The notes under the pieces were generated by a model, which saw only the letters and a list, made by a program, of their open reading frames with translations, had not been told where the DNA came from and did not search any database. DNA of 64,000 nt from JADJPF01 sp964492845 (GTDB lineage: Bacteria > Acidobacteriota > Blastocatellia > Chloracidobacteriales > JADJPF01): assembly GCA_964492845.1 (NCBI GenBank), contig CAZBMZ010000031.1:1-64000 (forward strand). The letters run 5' to 3'. The position numbers and the translations under genes are program-made. This document shows, piece after piece, positions 44,049 through 53,728 of this stretch. Position 1 is the stretch's first letter; every line of letters starts with the position of its first letter.

Positions 44049-45716
44049 TTATTCAAAACTAGAAGCTAAGTCATTGTTGATAATATCGCCTGAAACTACT
44101 AGCTCTACACGGCGGTTTTGTTGTCGCCCGCTTGGTGTATCGTTTGAGGCTACAGGGCTTGTTTCTCCAAAACCACGAAATGTAATTGCGTCAGGAGCTA
44201 CGCCCTGTTGATTAAGAAAATCTCGGACGGCTTGAGCGCGGTTTTCCGAAAGTTCTTGGTTATATTCGTCTGTTCCAACGCTATCTGTATGACCTTCAAC
44301 TTGGATTTTTAGGCCAGGATAAGCTAGCAATATTCCAGAAACTTTAGCTAGTTTTTCACGTGCGCCGGGCTTAAGTGTATATTTTCCAGTATCAAACAAG
44401 ACATCTGACATATTAACAATTAAACCTCTAGCTGTATCACGTGTTTCTAAAATTACGCTTAATTGTTTAAGTAATTTAGCGCGAAGTTGAGTTTTTTCAT
44501 TTTCAGCTTGTAAGCGCAGACGTTCGGCCTCTTGAGCTTGCAAACGGAGGCGTTCAGCTTCGGCTAAAGTAGCTTGTTGTTGTGCTAGAGCCTCATTTTT
44601 AGCACGTTCAGCTTCAGACTTTTGCTGTGCTGCGTGTTTGGCTGCTAGTTCAGCCTCAATTTTAGCGCGTTCAGCTTCCATCTTAGCGCGTTCAGCCGCT
44701 AAACGTTCATTTTCGGCTAAAGCTCTACGTTGTGCCTCTATGCGGGCTTGTTGCTCTTTAGCTTCGGCTTCGGCTTTAGCTTGGGCTTCTCGCTCTGCGG
44801 CAGCGGCTCGCTCATTGGCTAGTTGTTCGGCTTCAATGCGTTTTATTGTAATAATTCGCGCATCTTCAGCCGTTTGTACTGCTTCTCTGGACATTGCAGC
44901 AACAGGTTTTTTTCCAGATTTGTTTGCTAAATATTTTTTAGCTTGTTCTAAGCTTCTAAGAGCTTTTTCAAATGTTTCTGGAGCGTATTTTTCTGCTCCT
45001 GTCCAACTAGCAATTTGTACTGCATTTTCTGCCTGATAAAATTCTAGTGGAATATCATTAGAAAATCTTACAGGTTTAATAGCCATTGGATTTACATTTA
45101 ATGTGTATTGCCCTCTTTGCAACAGTTCATATTTAGCATCTACTTCTTCTCGATTTCCTTTAGTATCTTGTCTAATAAAATTTTCCATCACTACTACATC
45201 GCTTGGTTGAGTTACTGCATAATAAGGTTCTGCTGTAACAATTAACCCAAAAGCTTGTAGCTCAACTGTAGCTGATAGCTTGCTTTCGTCGTCATCTAAT
45301 AATACTTCGCCAACATTTATTGCTCGCCCTTCAGGAGTAATTGCCCACATTACATAAGTTAAATATTCAGAGCCATATTTAGTTGCTGGCTCAAGTTTAT
45401 CCATTTTGGCATCAATCTTTAACACACCTTGTTTACTTTCTACTTTTGCTTCTCCTTTAGCATTTGGCAAAAGGGCTGTGCCGCGAAAATCAACCTTTGT
45501 TGATCCGCTACGATGTCTATAATTAACAGCTTTTATATTTCTAGCTACTACTGTAACGCGGTAAATAGGAGTTGTATCTTGTTGATAAATATCATCTTGT
45601 TGTATTGTTCGTTGTTTTGATTGCATTGGATTAGGTGCTTGGGAAGATTGAGCAAATAAAACACCAGATAAAGAAATGCTTAACACTAAACTTAAAATAA
45701 TAGCTTTTACTTTCAT
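44049..45716 (-). CDS. OmpA-family protein with long Ala/Glu/Lys coiled coil
   Basis: 555 residues. A signal peptide (cleavage near LFAQ) is followed by a beta-rich domain (about 45-255), a long Ala/Glu/Arg coiled coil (about 285-410, repeats like AEAEAKEQQARIEAQRRA) and a C-terminal OmpA-like peptidoglycan-binding domain (about 425-545) with FDTGKYTLKPGAREKL, VEGHTDSVGTDEYNQEL and NRRVEL. It should anchor an envelope structure to peptidoglycan. The long coil may span the periplasm. No lipobox. It converges on aroF. Confidence 0.9.
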   Translation of the reverse strand: MKVKAIILSLVLSISLSGVLFAQSSQAPNPMQSKQRTIQQDDIYQQDTTPIYRVTVVARNIKAVNYRHRSGSTKVDFRGTALLPNAKGEAKVESKQGVLKIDAKMDKLEPATKYGSEYLTYVMWAITPEGRAINVGEVLLDDDESKLSATVELQAFGLIVTAEPYYAVTQPSDVVVMENFIRQDTKGNREEVDAKYELLQRGQYTLNVNPMAIKPVRFSNDIPLEFYQAENAVQIASWTGAEKYAPETFEKALRSLEQAKKYLANKSGKKPVAAMSREAVQTAEDARIITIKRIEAEQLANERAAAAEREAQAKAEAEAKEQQARIEAQRRALAENERLAAERAKMEAERAKIEAELAAKHAAQQKSEAERAKNEALAQQQATLAEAERLRLQAQEAERLRLQAENEKTQLRAKLLKQLSVILETRDTARGLIVNMSDVLFDTGKYTLKPGAREKLAKVSGILLAYPGLKIQVEGHTDSVGTDEYNQELSENRAQAVRDFLNQQGVAPDAITFRGFGETSPVASNDTPSGRQQNRRVELVVSGDIINNDLASSFE

Positions 45717-45828
45717 TTTTACATTACCCTTTCTTTATTACTTATAATTATTGCAATACTTATGATGTAGCTAATATCGTATAGCTTATATCTGTAGGTT
45801 ATTTAACTAGATATATAAAATAGCTTAT

Positions 45829-46227
45829 TTAAGTGGGTATTGCTTCAAGGTTAGAATTAGAAGTATTGTTAAGTAGTTTTTCTAGGGGAGTAAGGACTGT
45901 TTCCCATAAAGACGCATCTCTCTTTAATTGTAGATTTTTAATTTGTGAAGTGTATAAATGAGCTAGGTTATCATTTAATTCTAATAGGAAAACAGCATTA
46001 GCATTAGTGCGTATACTGTTACTACTAACTCTAACTTCACTGCCTTGAGAGGTAAAAAGAAATATTGCTTTATGTCTATTATCTCCTAATCTACCACCCG
46101 ATAAAATCCCGCTTCTAGTGGCAGGATTAAGTATTTCAAATTGATACTCATGATTTTGGGTGTTAATAATAACTTGATCAGTTGATTTTAAGTTACAAAA
46201 AGGAATTTTTTGTTCATAATTTAACAT
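45829..46227 (-). CDS. Small protein of unknown function
   Basis: 132 residues without signal peptide. Predicted to be beta-rich in the middle (VIINTQNHEYQFEI, KAIFLFTSQGSEVRVSSN) and helical at the end. AGGAG precedes the ATG. I recognise no family. It sits about 110 bases upstream of the OmpA-like gene in the same direction, so the two may be co-transcribed. It stands 486 bases from the divergent receptor gene. Confidence 0.65.
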   Translation of the reverse strand: MLNYEQKIPFCNLKSTDQVIINTQNHEYQFEILNPATRSGILSGGRLGDNRHKAIFLFTSQGSEVRVSSNSIRTNANAVFLLELNDNLAHLYTSQIKNLQLKRDASLWETVLTPLEKLLNNTSNSNLEAIPT

Positions 46228-46713
46228 AATTATTATCTCCTACGTAGCTCTAAAGAGTAGCTACTAGTTAGTTATTGAAAAATAATAATTTATCAATAAG
46301 TTAATTTCACTTTTTAACCTCGTTTATTCTGCTTATAGATATATCAAAAGGTGTGCCATAAATGAAAAAGTGTTTGTAATTTGTTGATTAGACAATAGTT
46401 AGGCGAATAACAGGTGTTAACTTAAGAGTAATAAAGGTATTTTATTTGTATTTTAGAGATGTATGCTATTAAGACACTTGTATTGTATTAATACATCAAA
46501 GTAGTGTTTTCTTGGACATAAGCTTTGATCTGCAAATGAATCACCTATAGTTTTTCCATTTTGTATTATTTTTTACATCATTTTCTTGTCATATACTTGG
46601 GAAGTTAGCCATTTATTTAATTAAATGTAATAATAAAAAGCGACTAGTCTTATCCAAAAGGCACTAGGCAAAAGTAGTTTAATCTTTACTTAACCAGTTT
46701 AAGGAGAATAGTC
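46228..46713. other. Long divergent intergenic region before the receptor gene
   Basis: About 490 AT-rich bases. A perfect 12-base palindrome TGTATTAATACA lies at 46484-46495, possibly an operator for either flanking gene. AAGGAG precedes the receptor ATG. Nothing else recognised. Confidence 0.5.
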
Positions 46714-49700
46714 ATGTATTTTATAAGTAAGTTTTTAGCAAAAGTTTTTTTTGCTATTAGTCTAGTAATATTTTCTTTTATTAATGTTTATGGTCAAACG
46801 TCTGGTACTTTAGATGGTACTGTTGTAGATGAAAATAATGTACCTGTAGAAGCTGCATTAGTAGTTGTAACTAATCAAGATGATGGTAGCCCTTATGCAA
46901 CTAGAAGTAATGCTCAAGGCAAATATGTCTTTTCTTTTCTTGAGCCGGGACGTTATACAATTGCAATTGAAAAAACTGGTTATCAAAAGACAGAAAAACT
47001 TAATTTTATTATTCCATTAAATAAAACTACTGTCACATTACCACCAATTGTAATTAGGTCTTTAAGCGCGCCTAACCCAAACCAGCCAGATCCAAACCAG
47101 CCGACTCCAACAACTAATCAACCTGTTGCTAGTGCTTCGGGAAATGATGTTTTAGTAGAACTTACAGACGCTGCTAACCGAGGCAATTATAATAGTCAGC
47201 TTTTAACATCACTCCCATTAGGAGGAATTAGATCTTTTGATTTCTTTGCTCTGCTTTCTCCAGGTGTTGCTCCCTCGCCAGCCACTACAGGTGCAGCAGG
47301 CCCAGGTCTTGGGCCAGGTGTTGGTACTTCTGGACAATTTGCCGTTAATGGTCGTCGCGCTCGTTCTAATAATTTTACAATTGATGGGTCAGATAATAAT
47401 GATCAAGATATAGGTGTACGTCGTCAAGGGTTTGTTTCACTTGTTCCACAATCAATAGAAAGTGTTAATGAATTCCAAATTTCTACTCAAGTTTGGGATA
47501 GTGAGTTTGGCCGCAATATAGGTTCACAAGTTAATGCTGTTTCTCGCTCAGGTGGAAATGAATTTCATGGCACAGCTTATGGATTCTTAAATTCTGATAG
47601 CTTTAATGCACGAAATTTCTTTGACTTAAAGGGCGGGGCATCAGGCGATAAAGACGAAATTACTCGCTCACAAGTAGGATTTGTTTTAGGTGGGCCAATT
47701 GTTAAAAATAAGACACATTTTTTTGGCTCTTTTGAAAGACAAGATATAAATGCTTCTCAAGAAAATCATTTTGCTGTGCCTCTAGCCAATGAAAGAGCTT
47801 TACCTGGTTTAACAACAGGAATTGGTAGAGCATTAGGAGCTATTTTTCCATTACCAAATAATTTAGCTGGGCCTTATGGAGCAAATAATTTTACTCAAAT
47901 ATTACCTAGTAGTGCTAACGGAACAGTCTTTTCTGTTAAACTAAATCAAAAGATAGGAAAAACAGTTTTTACGGCTCGTTATAACTTTACAGATGATGAT
48001 TCAATTATTCCTAGTGTAGGAAATGCAATAAATGCTTCTTTAGGCACAGATACCCGCACACAAAATCTTTCTTTATTTTTTAATAGTCAAGTGTCTGAAA
48101 CCATTTCTAATCAAATTCGCATTTCTTATGGACGAACTACACTAGCTTTTCCTGCACAAGCAGGTAGCCCATTATTATTTGGGGAAAGTGCTGCTACTTT
48201 AAATTTGCAGCAATTAACTAGAGATTTGCAACAAGCAGGAAATGTTTTAATCACAGATCCTTATCTTAAAACTCTTAATGCTCCTTTTGGTAATTTTGAT
48301 GCTTTTGGTCGTACCGGCCCGCTAGGTCAATTAGTTATATCACCATTTAGCCCAATAGGAGTTGATCCTTTTACTTTTCCCCAAGGTAGAACAAATAATA
48401 CTTTTCAATTAGCTGATACTTTAGTAAAAACTATAGGCAATCATACTGTTAAATTAGGTGCTGATTTTAGACGTACACAGCTTAATAGTTTCTTAGACCG
48501 TAATTTCCGACCACAAGTAGTTTTTACTAGCGGGTTTTTTGTAAATCCTAGTTTAGGAGCTAGGTTAATTCCAGGTTCAGATGTTGCATTAAGAGCTATA
48601 CCTTCGCAAGTTTTCCAAGCTCTAGCAACAACTCCAGATTCAACAATTGGGCTACGCTTTAATGAATTTAACTTTTTTGCTCAAGATAGTTGGCGCGTTA
48701 ATCGTCGGTTATCTATAAATTATGGGATTCGCTATGAGTATACTTCTGTTCCAGTTGAAGTAAATAATAAGATTGAACAAACCTTTAACCTACAATTACC
48801 TGCTTCTAATCCTAATATTGGTAGAACTGACTTTGGACAAGCTTTTCAAGGTTTATTTGAAGGTTTTATCAATGATGCAGTTGGTTCACTTAATAGATTT
48901 TTGGATGGTAGAGATAAAATATTTAGACCAGATGGTAATAATTTTAGCCCTAGAATAGGTTTAGCTTTTGACCCATTTGGCAAAAGCACCACTTCTATTA
49001 GATTAGGCTATGGTATTTATTATGACCAAATTATTGGTAGTGTTACTAGCCAATCACGAAATGTTTTTCCAAACTTTATTCCTATAGTTTTTGATCCACT
49101 ATTTTCTTTTGATCCTCAAGGCAATGTAATTAATCTTTTAGGAGCTTTTAGAGAAAATGGACTATCAGGTATTGGTCGGATAATAAATTTTATTCAACCA
49201 GGCACACTTAACACTTTAGGCATTAATAGTGATGTACTGCAATTTGGATTAGGAGAAATTTTACTTGCTACAGGCGCAAGTAATCCAGGTTTTAATGGCG
49301 GCCCAAGAGGTGGAGGACTTGCCTTTGTATTGCCAGATGCTAATTTGCGTAGCCCTTATAGCCAACATTGGAATGTTTCTATAGAACATCAATTTGGTCG
49401 TGATTTTGTGGTAGCTGCCGCTTATGTTGGTTCAACAGGTACTAAACTAATTAGGTTCCGCACTCCTAACGGAGGGCCAAATTCTTTTTCTATAATTACC
49501 CCTAATACTGCTTTGCCAACAGGGTTTCAAGCAGACGCATTTGCTCCATCACGTAAGGATCCAAACCTTGGGCCATTTACTGTAATTGAATCTTCGGCTG
49601 CTTCTATTTATCACTCACTGCAACTGTCTATTACTAAACGCCTAAATAATGGCTTACAATTTGGTTCTAGCTATACTTATTCTCACGCAATAGATGAAGT

Positions 49701-50310
49701 TTCGGATGTATTTGATACAACAGGAGTTTTTGCTCTTCCTCAAGATGATAATAATTTACGTGCTGAACGTGCTTCAGCTAGCTTTGATGTTCGCCATCGC
49801 TCAGTTACTTACTTTAACTATGACTTACCTAGCTTTAGCAAAAATCAATTACTTAATGGATTTCAATTAAATGGTGTGCTTACCTTACAAACAGGACAAC
49901 CATTTACTGTTAACCAAGTTTTTGATACTAATCGAGATGGTAATTTAACTGATAGATTAGATTCAAATAATTTTATTGCACAAATTGATAAAGGTATTCA
50001 AAGACTTGATGATCCAACAAATTCATTTCGTCAAGCAACTGAAATGATAGGTGTAGGTGTTAGAAATGGTGCTGCTGGACGTAATACTTTTCGTGCTGCT
50101 GGTGTTGCTAGTTTTGACTTAGCAGTAGTAAAGAAATTTAGTATTTCTGATAGACAATCTTTTTCTATTCGTACAGAATTTTTTAATCTCTTTAACCGAA
50201 CACATTTTGGTATTCCTGTAAGAATTTTTGGCGCACCATCTTTTGGACGTTCAGTTAATACTTCACTCTCAGCAAGAACTATTCAATTTGCTGTTAAGTA
50301 TCAGTTTTAG
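46714..50310 (+). CDS. Oar-like TonB-dependent receptor
   Basis: 1198 residues. A signal peptide (about 1-28) is followed by a carboxypeptidase-regulatory-like domain (about 30-110, GTLDGTVVDENNVPVEAALV, YATRSNAQGKYVFSFLEPGRY), an NPNQPDPNQPTP proline linker, a plug domain (about 150-300, GQFAVNGRRARSNNFTIDG) and a 22-stranded barrel to the final Phe (FAVKYQF). This is the Oar/TonB family that is greatly expanded in Acidobacteria and used for uptake of large or polymeric substrates. Substrate unknown. Followed 23 bases later by a small coiled-coil gene. Confidence 0.95.
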   Translation: MYFISKFLAKVFFAISLVIFSFINVYGQTSGTLDGTVVDENNVPVEAALVVVTNQDDGSPYATRSNAQGKYVFSFLEPGRYTIAIEKTGYQKTEKLNFIIPLNKTTVTLPPIVIRSLSAPNPNQPDPNQPTPTTNQPVASASGNDVLVELTDAANRGNYNSQLLTSLPLGGIRSFDFFALLSPGVAPSPATTGAAGPGLGPGVGTSGQFAVNGRRARSNNFTIDGSDNNDQDIGVRRQGFVSLVPQSIESVNEFQISTQVWDSEFGRNIGSQVNAVSRSGGNEFHGTAYGFLNSDSFNARNFFDLKGGASGDKDEITRSQVGFVLGGPIVKNKTHFFGSFERQDINASQENHFAVPLANERALPGLTTGIGRALGAIFPLPNNLAGPYGANNFTQILPSSANGTVFSVKLNQKIGKTVFTARYNFTDDDSIIPSVGNAINASLGTDTRTQNLSLFFNSQVSETISNQIRISYGRTTLAFPAQAGSPLLFGESAATLNLQQLTRDLQQAGNVLITDPYLKTLNAPFGNFDAFGRTGPLGQLVISPFSPIGVDPFTFPQGRTNNTFQLADTLVKTIGNHTVKLGADFRRTQLNSFLDRNFRPQVVFTSGFFVNPSLGARLIPGSDVALRAIPSQVFQALATTPDSTIGLRFNEFNFFAQDSWRVNRRLSINYGIRYEYTSVPVEVNNKIEQTFNLQLPASNPNIGRTDFGQAFQGLFEGFINDAVGSLNRFLDGRDKIFRPDGNNFSPRIGLAFDPFGKSTTSIRLGYGIYYDQIIGSVTSQSRNVFPNFIPIVFDPLFSFDPQGNVINLLGAFRENGLSGIGRIINFIQPGTLNTLGINSDVLQFGLGEILLATGASNPGFNGGPRGGGLAFVLPDANLRSPYSQHWNVSIEHQFGRDFVVAAAYVGSTGTKLIRFRTPNGGPNSFSIITPNTALPTGFQADAFAPSRKDPNLGPFTVIESSAASIYHSLQLSITKRLNNGLQFGSSYTYSHAIDEVSDVFDTTGVFALPQDDNNLRAERASASFDVRHRSVTYFNYDLPSFSKNQLLNGFQLNGVLTLQTGQPFTVNQVFDTNRDGNLTDRLDSNNFIAQIDKGIQRLDDPTNSFRQATEMIGVGVRNGAAGRNTFRAAGVASFDLAVVKKFSISDRQSFSIRTEFFNLFNRTHFGIPVRIFGAPSFGRSVNTSLSARTIQFAVKYQF

Positions 50311-50333
50311 AATACTTTAGGAGTAAATAAATT

Positions 50334-50675
50334 ATGTCAAATGAGGAACTAGAACGAGCAATAAATTTCTTGTTAGACCTAAATGCAAAATTTGAAGTTA
50401 AACAACAAATCTTGCAAGAAAACATGCAGGTTATGCAAGAAAATATGCAGGTTATGCAAGAAAATATTCAGGGGCTAACTAAAGATGTTCAGCAACTAAC
50501 TAATGCTGTAGCTATTTTGGCTGTACAAGCAGACCAAGACCGAGCAGAAATGCGAGTATATCAAGCAGAAATGCGAACAGTTGTGCAACAAACAAATTCT
50601 GCAATAACAACTTTGTCTAATATAGTTGGCGGGATTCATCAAAGAGTAGCTAAATTAGAGGAAGAAATTAATTAA
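50334..50675 (+). CDS. Small coiled-coil protein
   Basis: 113 residues, predicted to be almost entirely coiled coil, with near-exact 7-residue repeats QENMQVM in the first third (three copies, QENMQVMQENMQVMQENI). The DNA repeats a 21-base unit here. AGGAG precedes the ATG. No signal or membrane helix. Such short heptad proteins are usually scaffolds or clamps. It lies between the receptor and pta genes with spacings of 23 and 19 bases, so it is probably read from the same transcript. Role unknown. Confidence 0.75.
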   Translation: MSNEELERAINFLLDLNAKFEVKQQILQENMQVMQENMQVMQENIQGLTKDVQQLTNAVAILAVQADQDRAEMRVYQAEMRTVVQQTNSAITTLSNIVGGIHQRVAKLEEEIN

Positions 50676-50694
50676 ACTCAAGGGATAAATTTTT

Positions 50695-51696
50695 ATGAAA
50701 GTGCTAGAGCGTTTACGTAGTCGTGCTACTGCTAGTCCTCAACATATTGTACTTGCTGAAGGGGAAGATCCACGCACAATTGCAGCAGCAGAAGAAATTA
50801 TTAAAAGTAAAATGGCGCAAGTTACTTTACTTGGAGATGAGGATAAAATTGCAAAAGCAGCTAAAGAACAAAATATTTCTCTTAGCAATATTCCAATAAT
50901 TAATCCTCGTCGCTCATCGGATTTTACTAAGTATGTTCAATATTTTTATGAGCTACGTAAAGCCAAGGGAATTTCCTGGGAAGAGGCAGAAAAAGCCATA
51001 CAAGATCCACTTTATTTTGGCAATATGATGGTTAGAGAAAATAAAGCGGATGGTTCTGTTGCTGGTGCTACTAATACTACTGCACATACAGTTAGAGCAG
51101 CACTTCAAGTAATAGGACTAAAGAAAAGTTTTCGTATTGTCTCTAGTTTTTTTATTATGGTAGTTCCTAATTGTCCTTATGGAGCAGATGGAAATTTTAT
51201 TTATGCTGATTGTGGGGTGGTAATTAACCCTAATGCAATGGAGTTAGCAGAAATTGCTATTGCTTCAGCAGAAAACACCCGTGCTTTATTAGAAGTAGAA
51301 CCTAAAGTTGCACTACTTAGTTTTTCCACTAAGGGCAGTGCTTCACATCAGCTAGTTGATAAAGTTGTAGAAGCTTTACGTACTATTCGCGCTCGCGCAC
51401 CAGAATTAAAAGTTGATGGTGAACTCCAAGCCGACGCAGCACTTGTTCCTAAAGTAGGCGCAAGCAAAGCACCTGGTAGCAGTGTTGCAGGAGAAGCTAA
51501 CACCTTAATTTTCCCAGATTTACAGTCAGGAAATATTGGTTATAAATTAACAGAACGCCTAGCAGGTGCAACGGCCATCGGGCCAATACTTCAAGGTCTT
51601 GATAAACCAGCTAATGACTTGTCCCGTGGTTGTAAGGCAGAAGATATTGTTGATGCTGTTGCAATTACAGCAGTTCAAGCTCAAGCGGGAAAATAA
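50695..51696 (+). CDS. pta: Phosphate acetyltransferase
   Basis: 333 residues, the short form of Pta without the N-terminal regulatory domain. Motifs HIVLAEGEDPRTIAAAEEI, GATNTTAHTVRAALQVIG, PNCPYGADGNFIYADCGV, LLSFSTKGSASH, VDGELQADAAL and TLIFPDLQSGNIGYKLTERL are all present. It interconverts acetyl-CoA and acetyl phosphate and would work with an acetate kinase not present in this window. AAGGGA precedes the ATG. The intrinsic terminator at 51736-51776 ends the receptor-coil-pta set. Confidence 0.96.
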   Translation: MKVLERLRSRATASPQHIVLAEGEDPRTIAAAEEIIKSKMAQVTLLGDEDKIAKAAKEQNISLSNIPIINPRRSSDFTKYVQYFYELRKAKGISWEEAEKAIQDPLYFGNMMVRENKADGSVAGATNTTAHTVRAALQVIGLKKSFRIVSSFFIMVVPNCPYGADGNFIYADCGVVINPNAMELAEIAIASAENTRALLEVEPKVALLSFSTKGSASHQLVDKVVEALRTIRARAPELKVDGELQADAALVPKVGASKAPGSSVAGEANTLIFPDLQSGNIGYKLTERLAGATAIGPILQGLDKPANDLSRGCKAEDIVDAVAITAVQAQAGK

Positions 51697-51735
51697 AATT
51701 TTGCATCCGATAATTTATTAATAATGTGTTTAATT

Positions 51736-51776
51736 AAGCCTAGGGATAAAACATTAATCTCTAGGCTTTAATTTTT
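51736..51776. terminator. Bidirectional terminator between pta and the HTH-like gene
   Basis: AAGCCTAGGGAT (51736-51747) with ATCTCTAGGCTT (51757-51768), one G-T pair, 9-base loop, then TTTAATTTTT. Works for pta on the plus strand and is followed by T-rich sequence for the minus-strand gene too. Confidence 0.88.
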
Positions 51777-52286
51777 CTAAAATTCTTCTATAGTTACTGA
51801 GTAGTTCTCAAAATTAGCGTCTTCAACTCCATAATCAAAAAGCAAAAAATCCATTCCTGCCGTTTCGCTTTTTAGTAGTTCAGCAATAAATTTTTTAGCA
51901 GTTTCAGCATTCATTTTATGAATAACTTTGCGTTGGCGAACATCTCGACTTTTGCGCCAAGTTCCTTGAATACTTATTGTTAAACTGCCTATTTGTTGGA
52001 TGCGGCGACTTTTAGTTTTTGGATTTTTTTGCATAGCAGCTAGGATTTGTTCTTTAGATTTTGGAGAAGGTTTTCTAACACCTCTTTTGTAAAAATTTAC
52101 TTTACGCATTGCAGCCTTATAAGCCTTGCTTTTTTTGTCAGATGTTCCTGCCATAGCTATTGCTAAAGCAGGAGTGCTACCAAAATCATAAAGCACTTCA
52201 AAAAAACTATCTTCTTGATACTGCATTTTACTAGCTAAAATTTGTTCAGCTATTTCTGTTAAATTAGTACCACTATATGAAGACAT
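51777..52286 (-). CDS. Basic HTH-like protein, possible terminal-protein-like partner
   Basis: 169 residues, rich in Lys and Arg. The middle (about 20-85) looks like a helix-turn-helix domain ending in RKVNFYKRGVRKPSPKSKEQI, a wording common in actinobacterial plasmid DNA-binding proteins. The rest is a mixed alpha/beta tail (TAKKFIAELLKSETAGMDFLL, DYGVEDANFENYSV). AGGAG precedes the ATG. It is the last gene of a minus-strand set after the polymerase-like gene, 65 bases downstream of it. A role as terminal protein or recognition factor for that protein is a hypothesis from context and a loose resemblance to Tpg-type proteins, not proven similarity. Confidence 0.6.
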   Translation of the reverse strand: MSSYSGTNLTEIAEQILASKMQYQEDSFFEVLYDFGSTPALAIAMAGTSDKKSKAYKAAMRKVNFYKRGVRKPSPKSKEQILAAMQKNPKTKSRRIQQIGSLTISIQGTWRKSRDVRQRKVIHKMNAETAKKFIAELLKSETAGMDFLLFDYGVEDANFENYSVTIEEF

Positions 52287-52351
52287 AGAAATTTTATAAC
52301 TCCTATAGTTTTAAGAAAATAAACCTTGATATTAAAACATAGAAAAGCAAA

Positions 52352-53713
52352 TTAATTATTTTGTTTTAGCTGATCCATTGCTCTAATAAAATCTCTAATT
52401 GGAAGGTCAAAAAGATGTGCTACTTTTTTTAATGGATATTTAGCTTCTAGTTTATATTTATCTCCAAGGGGAATTTCCTGATTGCTAGCAAAATAAAGCG
52501 CGTCAGTTCGTGCTGCTAGAGGATGAAAGCCTTGTTTTAAGAGTTTATCAATGTTGTAAAACATCCTTGCTCGTGCTGTAGCAATAATTGACCAACGCCA
52601 ATCAGGTCGAAAACTCCATTTACGTTTGCTGTAAATATTGGCATCAAATAAGCCTATGGTAGAACGAAAAACGCTTTTTACTCCTAAAATAGCTTTTTGA
52701 CGAGCAGTTTCATTCTTAAATTTATTTTCAGGATTATTTTTAAGTTCAGTCAAGGCAGATGTTAGTAATTTATAAAATGGTTCAAGTATTTTAGCTTTTT
52801 GCTTAAATATTTCTGCTTCATAAATAGTTACTTGATAGCCTAAATCTAAAGCTAGTTGTACTAAAGCAGTATCAAACCAACCTTCAGAAAGATAAGGTTC
52901 CCGGCTGTTTCCTAGAGGATGAGGAAGGTTTTGCCCATTCCAATGACTTTCTCCACTTAAAGAGATTTTCCAAAGTCCAACAATTGTTTTATCAAAACTT
53001 GGATTAATTAGCCGTTCAGGTTCACCAACACCAAAAAAAATATTACTAGCAGATAGATATTGTTGGTTTTTATCATAAACATAAATATATTTGTATTTAT
53101 ATTCTTTTTTAGTTAATGGACGCACCCAGGCTAAGTCAAAAGGCTTATTTTCATGCCAAATAGCTAAATCGCTTTTTAAGTCTTTAATATATTTTTTTCT
53201 AATATCATTAGTAGAATTTAATCGCTCAATTAAATTAATCCCTGTTGTGTTAGGCTTACTTTTTAGTTCTATGTCTAACAATTGTTCTAAATAACTTATA
53301 GATCCATAAAGAGTTGAAGCTTGAGTAATATCTGAGAAATACCAATCTATTAATCGATTTGGTAAGTTAATGTAAGTTGAGTTGCGGTCTGACTCCCAAA
53401 AATATTTTAGGGAAATTTGATAAATCATATCACCTGGTTTAGTTGCATGGTCTAGTTTCCATTCTTCGCCTAAATTATTTATAAATGGGTGTTTAGTAAA
53501 ATCAGGTGTAAAAAGTAGAGGGTTATCTGTTAGTTTTTTAGAAATGGAACAAGTAGGGACTAACCAAATATGTTTTCTCTCATATTGCCTAGCTAATTCT
53601 GCTATATCACTGGCATTAAGCAACAAATTTATATCAATAGGGATTTGATACCATTTGCCTTTACTGGCAAAACAAAAAAAATCTTCTGTTAAAACAGAAT
53701 GAAGACCAATCAT
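52352..53713 (-). CDS. Family-B DNA polymerase-like palm protein
   Basis: 453 residues. Three motifs resemble the palm of protein-primed family-B polymerases: YVYDKNQQYL (D214-x-N216-x-x-Y219) for motif A DxNSLYP, K340 in RQKAILGVKSVF for the motif B lysine, and ARTDALYF (T403-D404) for motif C DTD. Motif A to C spacing is 190 residues, close to the 209 of phi29 polymerase. The first motif C acid is Arg (R402), and the Asn and Tyr-Gly of motif B are absent. The chain is short, and no exonuclease or TPR1/TPR2 insertion was recognised. The N-terminal 200 residues match nothing I know. Similar proteins in actinobacterial plasmids are my recollection. No ribosome site is clear before the ATG. Confidence 0.6.
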   Translation of the reverse strand: MIGLHSVLTEDFFCFASKGKWYQIPIDINLLLNASDIAELARQYERKHIWLVPTCSISKKLTDNPLLFTPDFTKHPFINNLGEEWKLDHATKPGDMIYQISLKYFWESDRNSTYINLPNRLIDWYFSDITQASTLYGSISYLEQLLDIELKSKPNTTGINLIERLNSTNDIRKKYIKDLKSDLAIWHENKPFDLAWVRPLTKKEYKYKYIYVYDKNQQYLSASNIFFGVGEPERLINPSFDKTIVGLWKISLSGESHWNGQNLPHPLGNSREPYLSEGWFDTALVQLALDLGYQVTIYEAEIFKQKAKILEPFYKLLTSALTELKNNPENKFKNETARQKAILGVKSVFRSTIGLFDANIYSKRKWSFRPDWRWSIIATARARMFYNIDKLLKQGFHPLAARTDALYFASNQEIPLGDKYKLEAKYPLKKVAHLFDLPIRDFIRAMDQLKQNN

Positions 53714-53728
53714 ATAATTTTACTTAGA

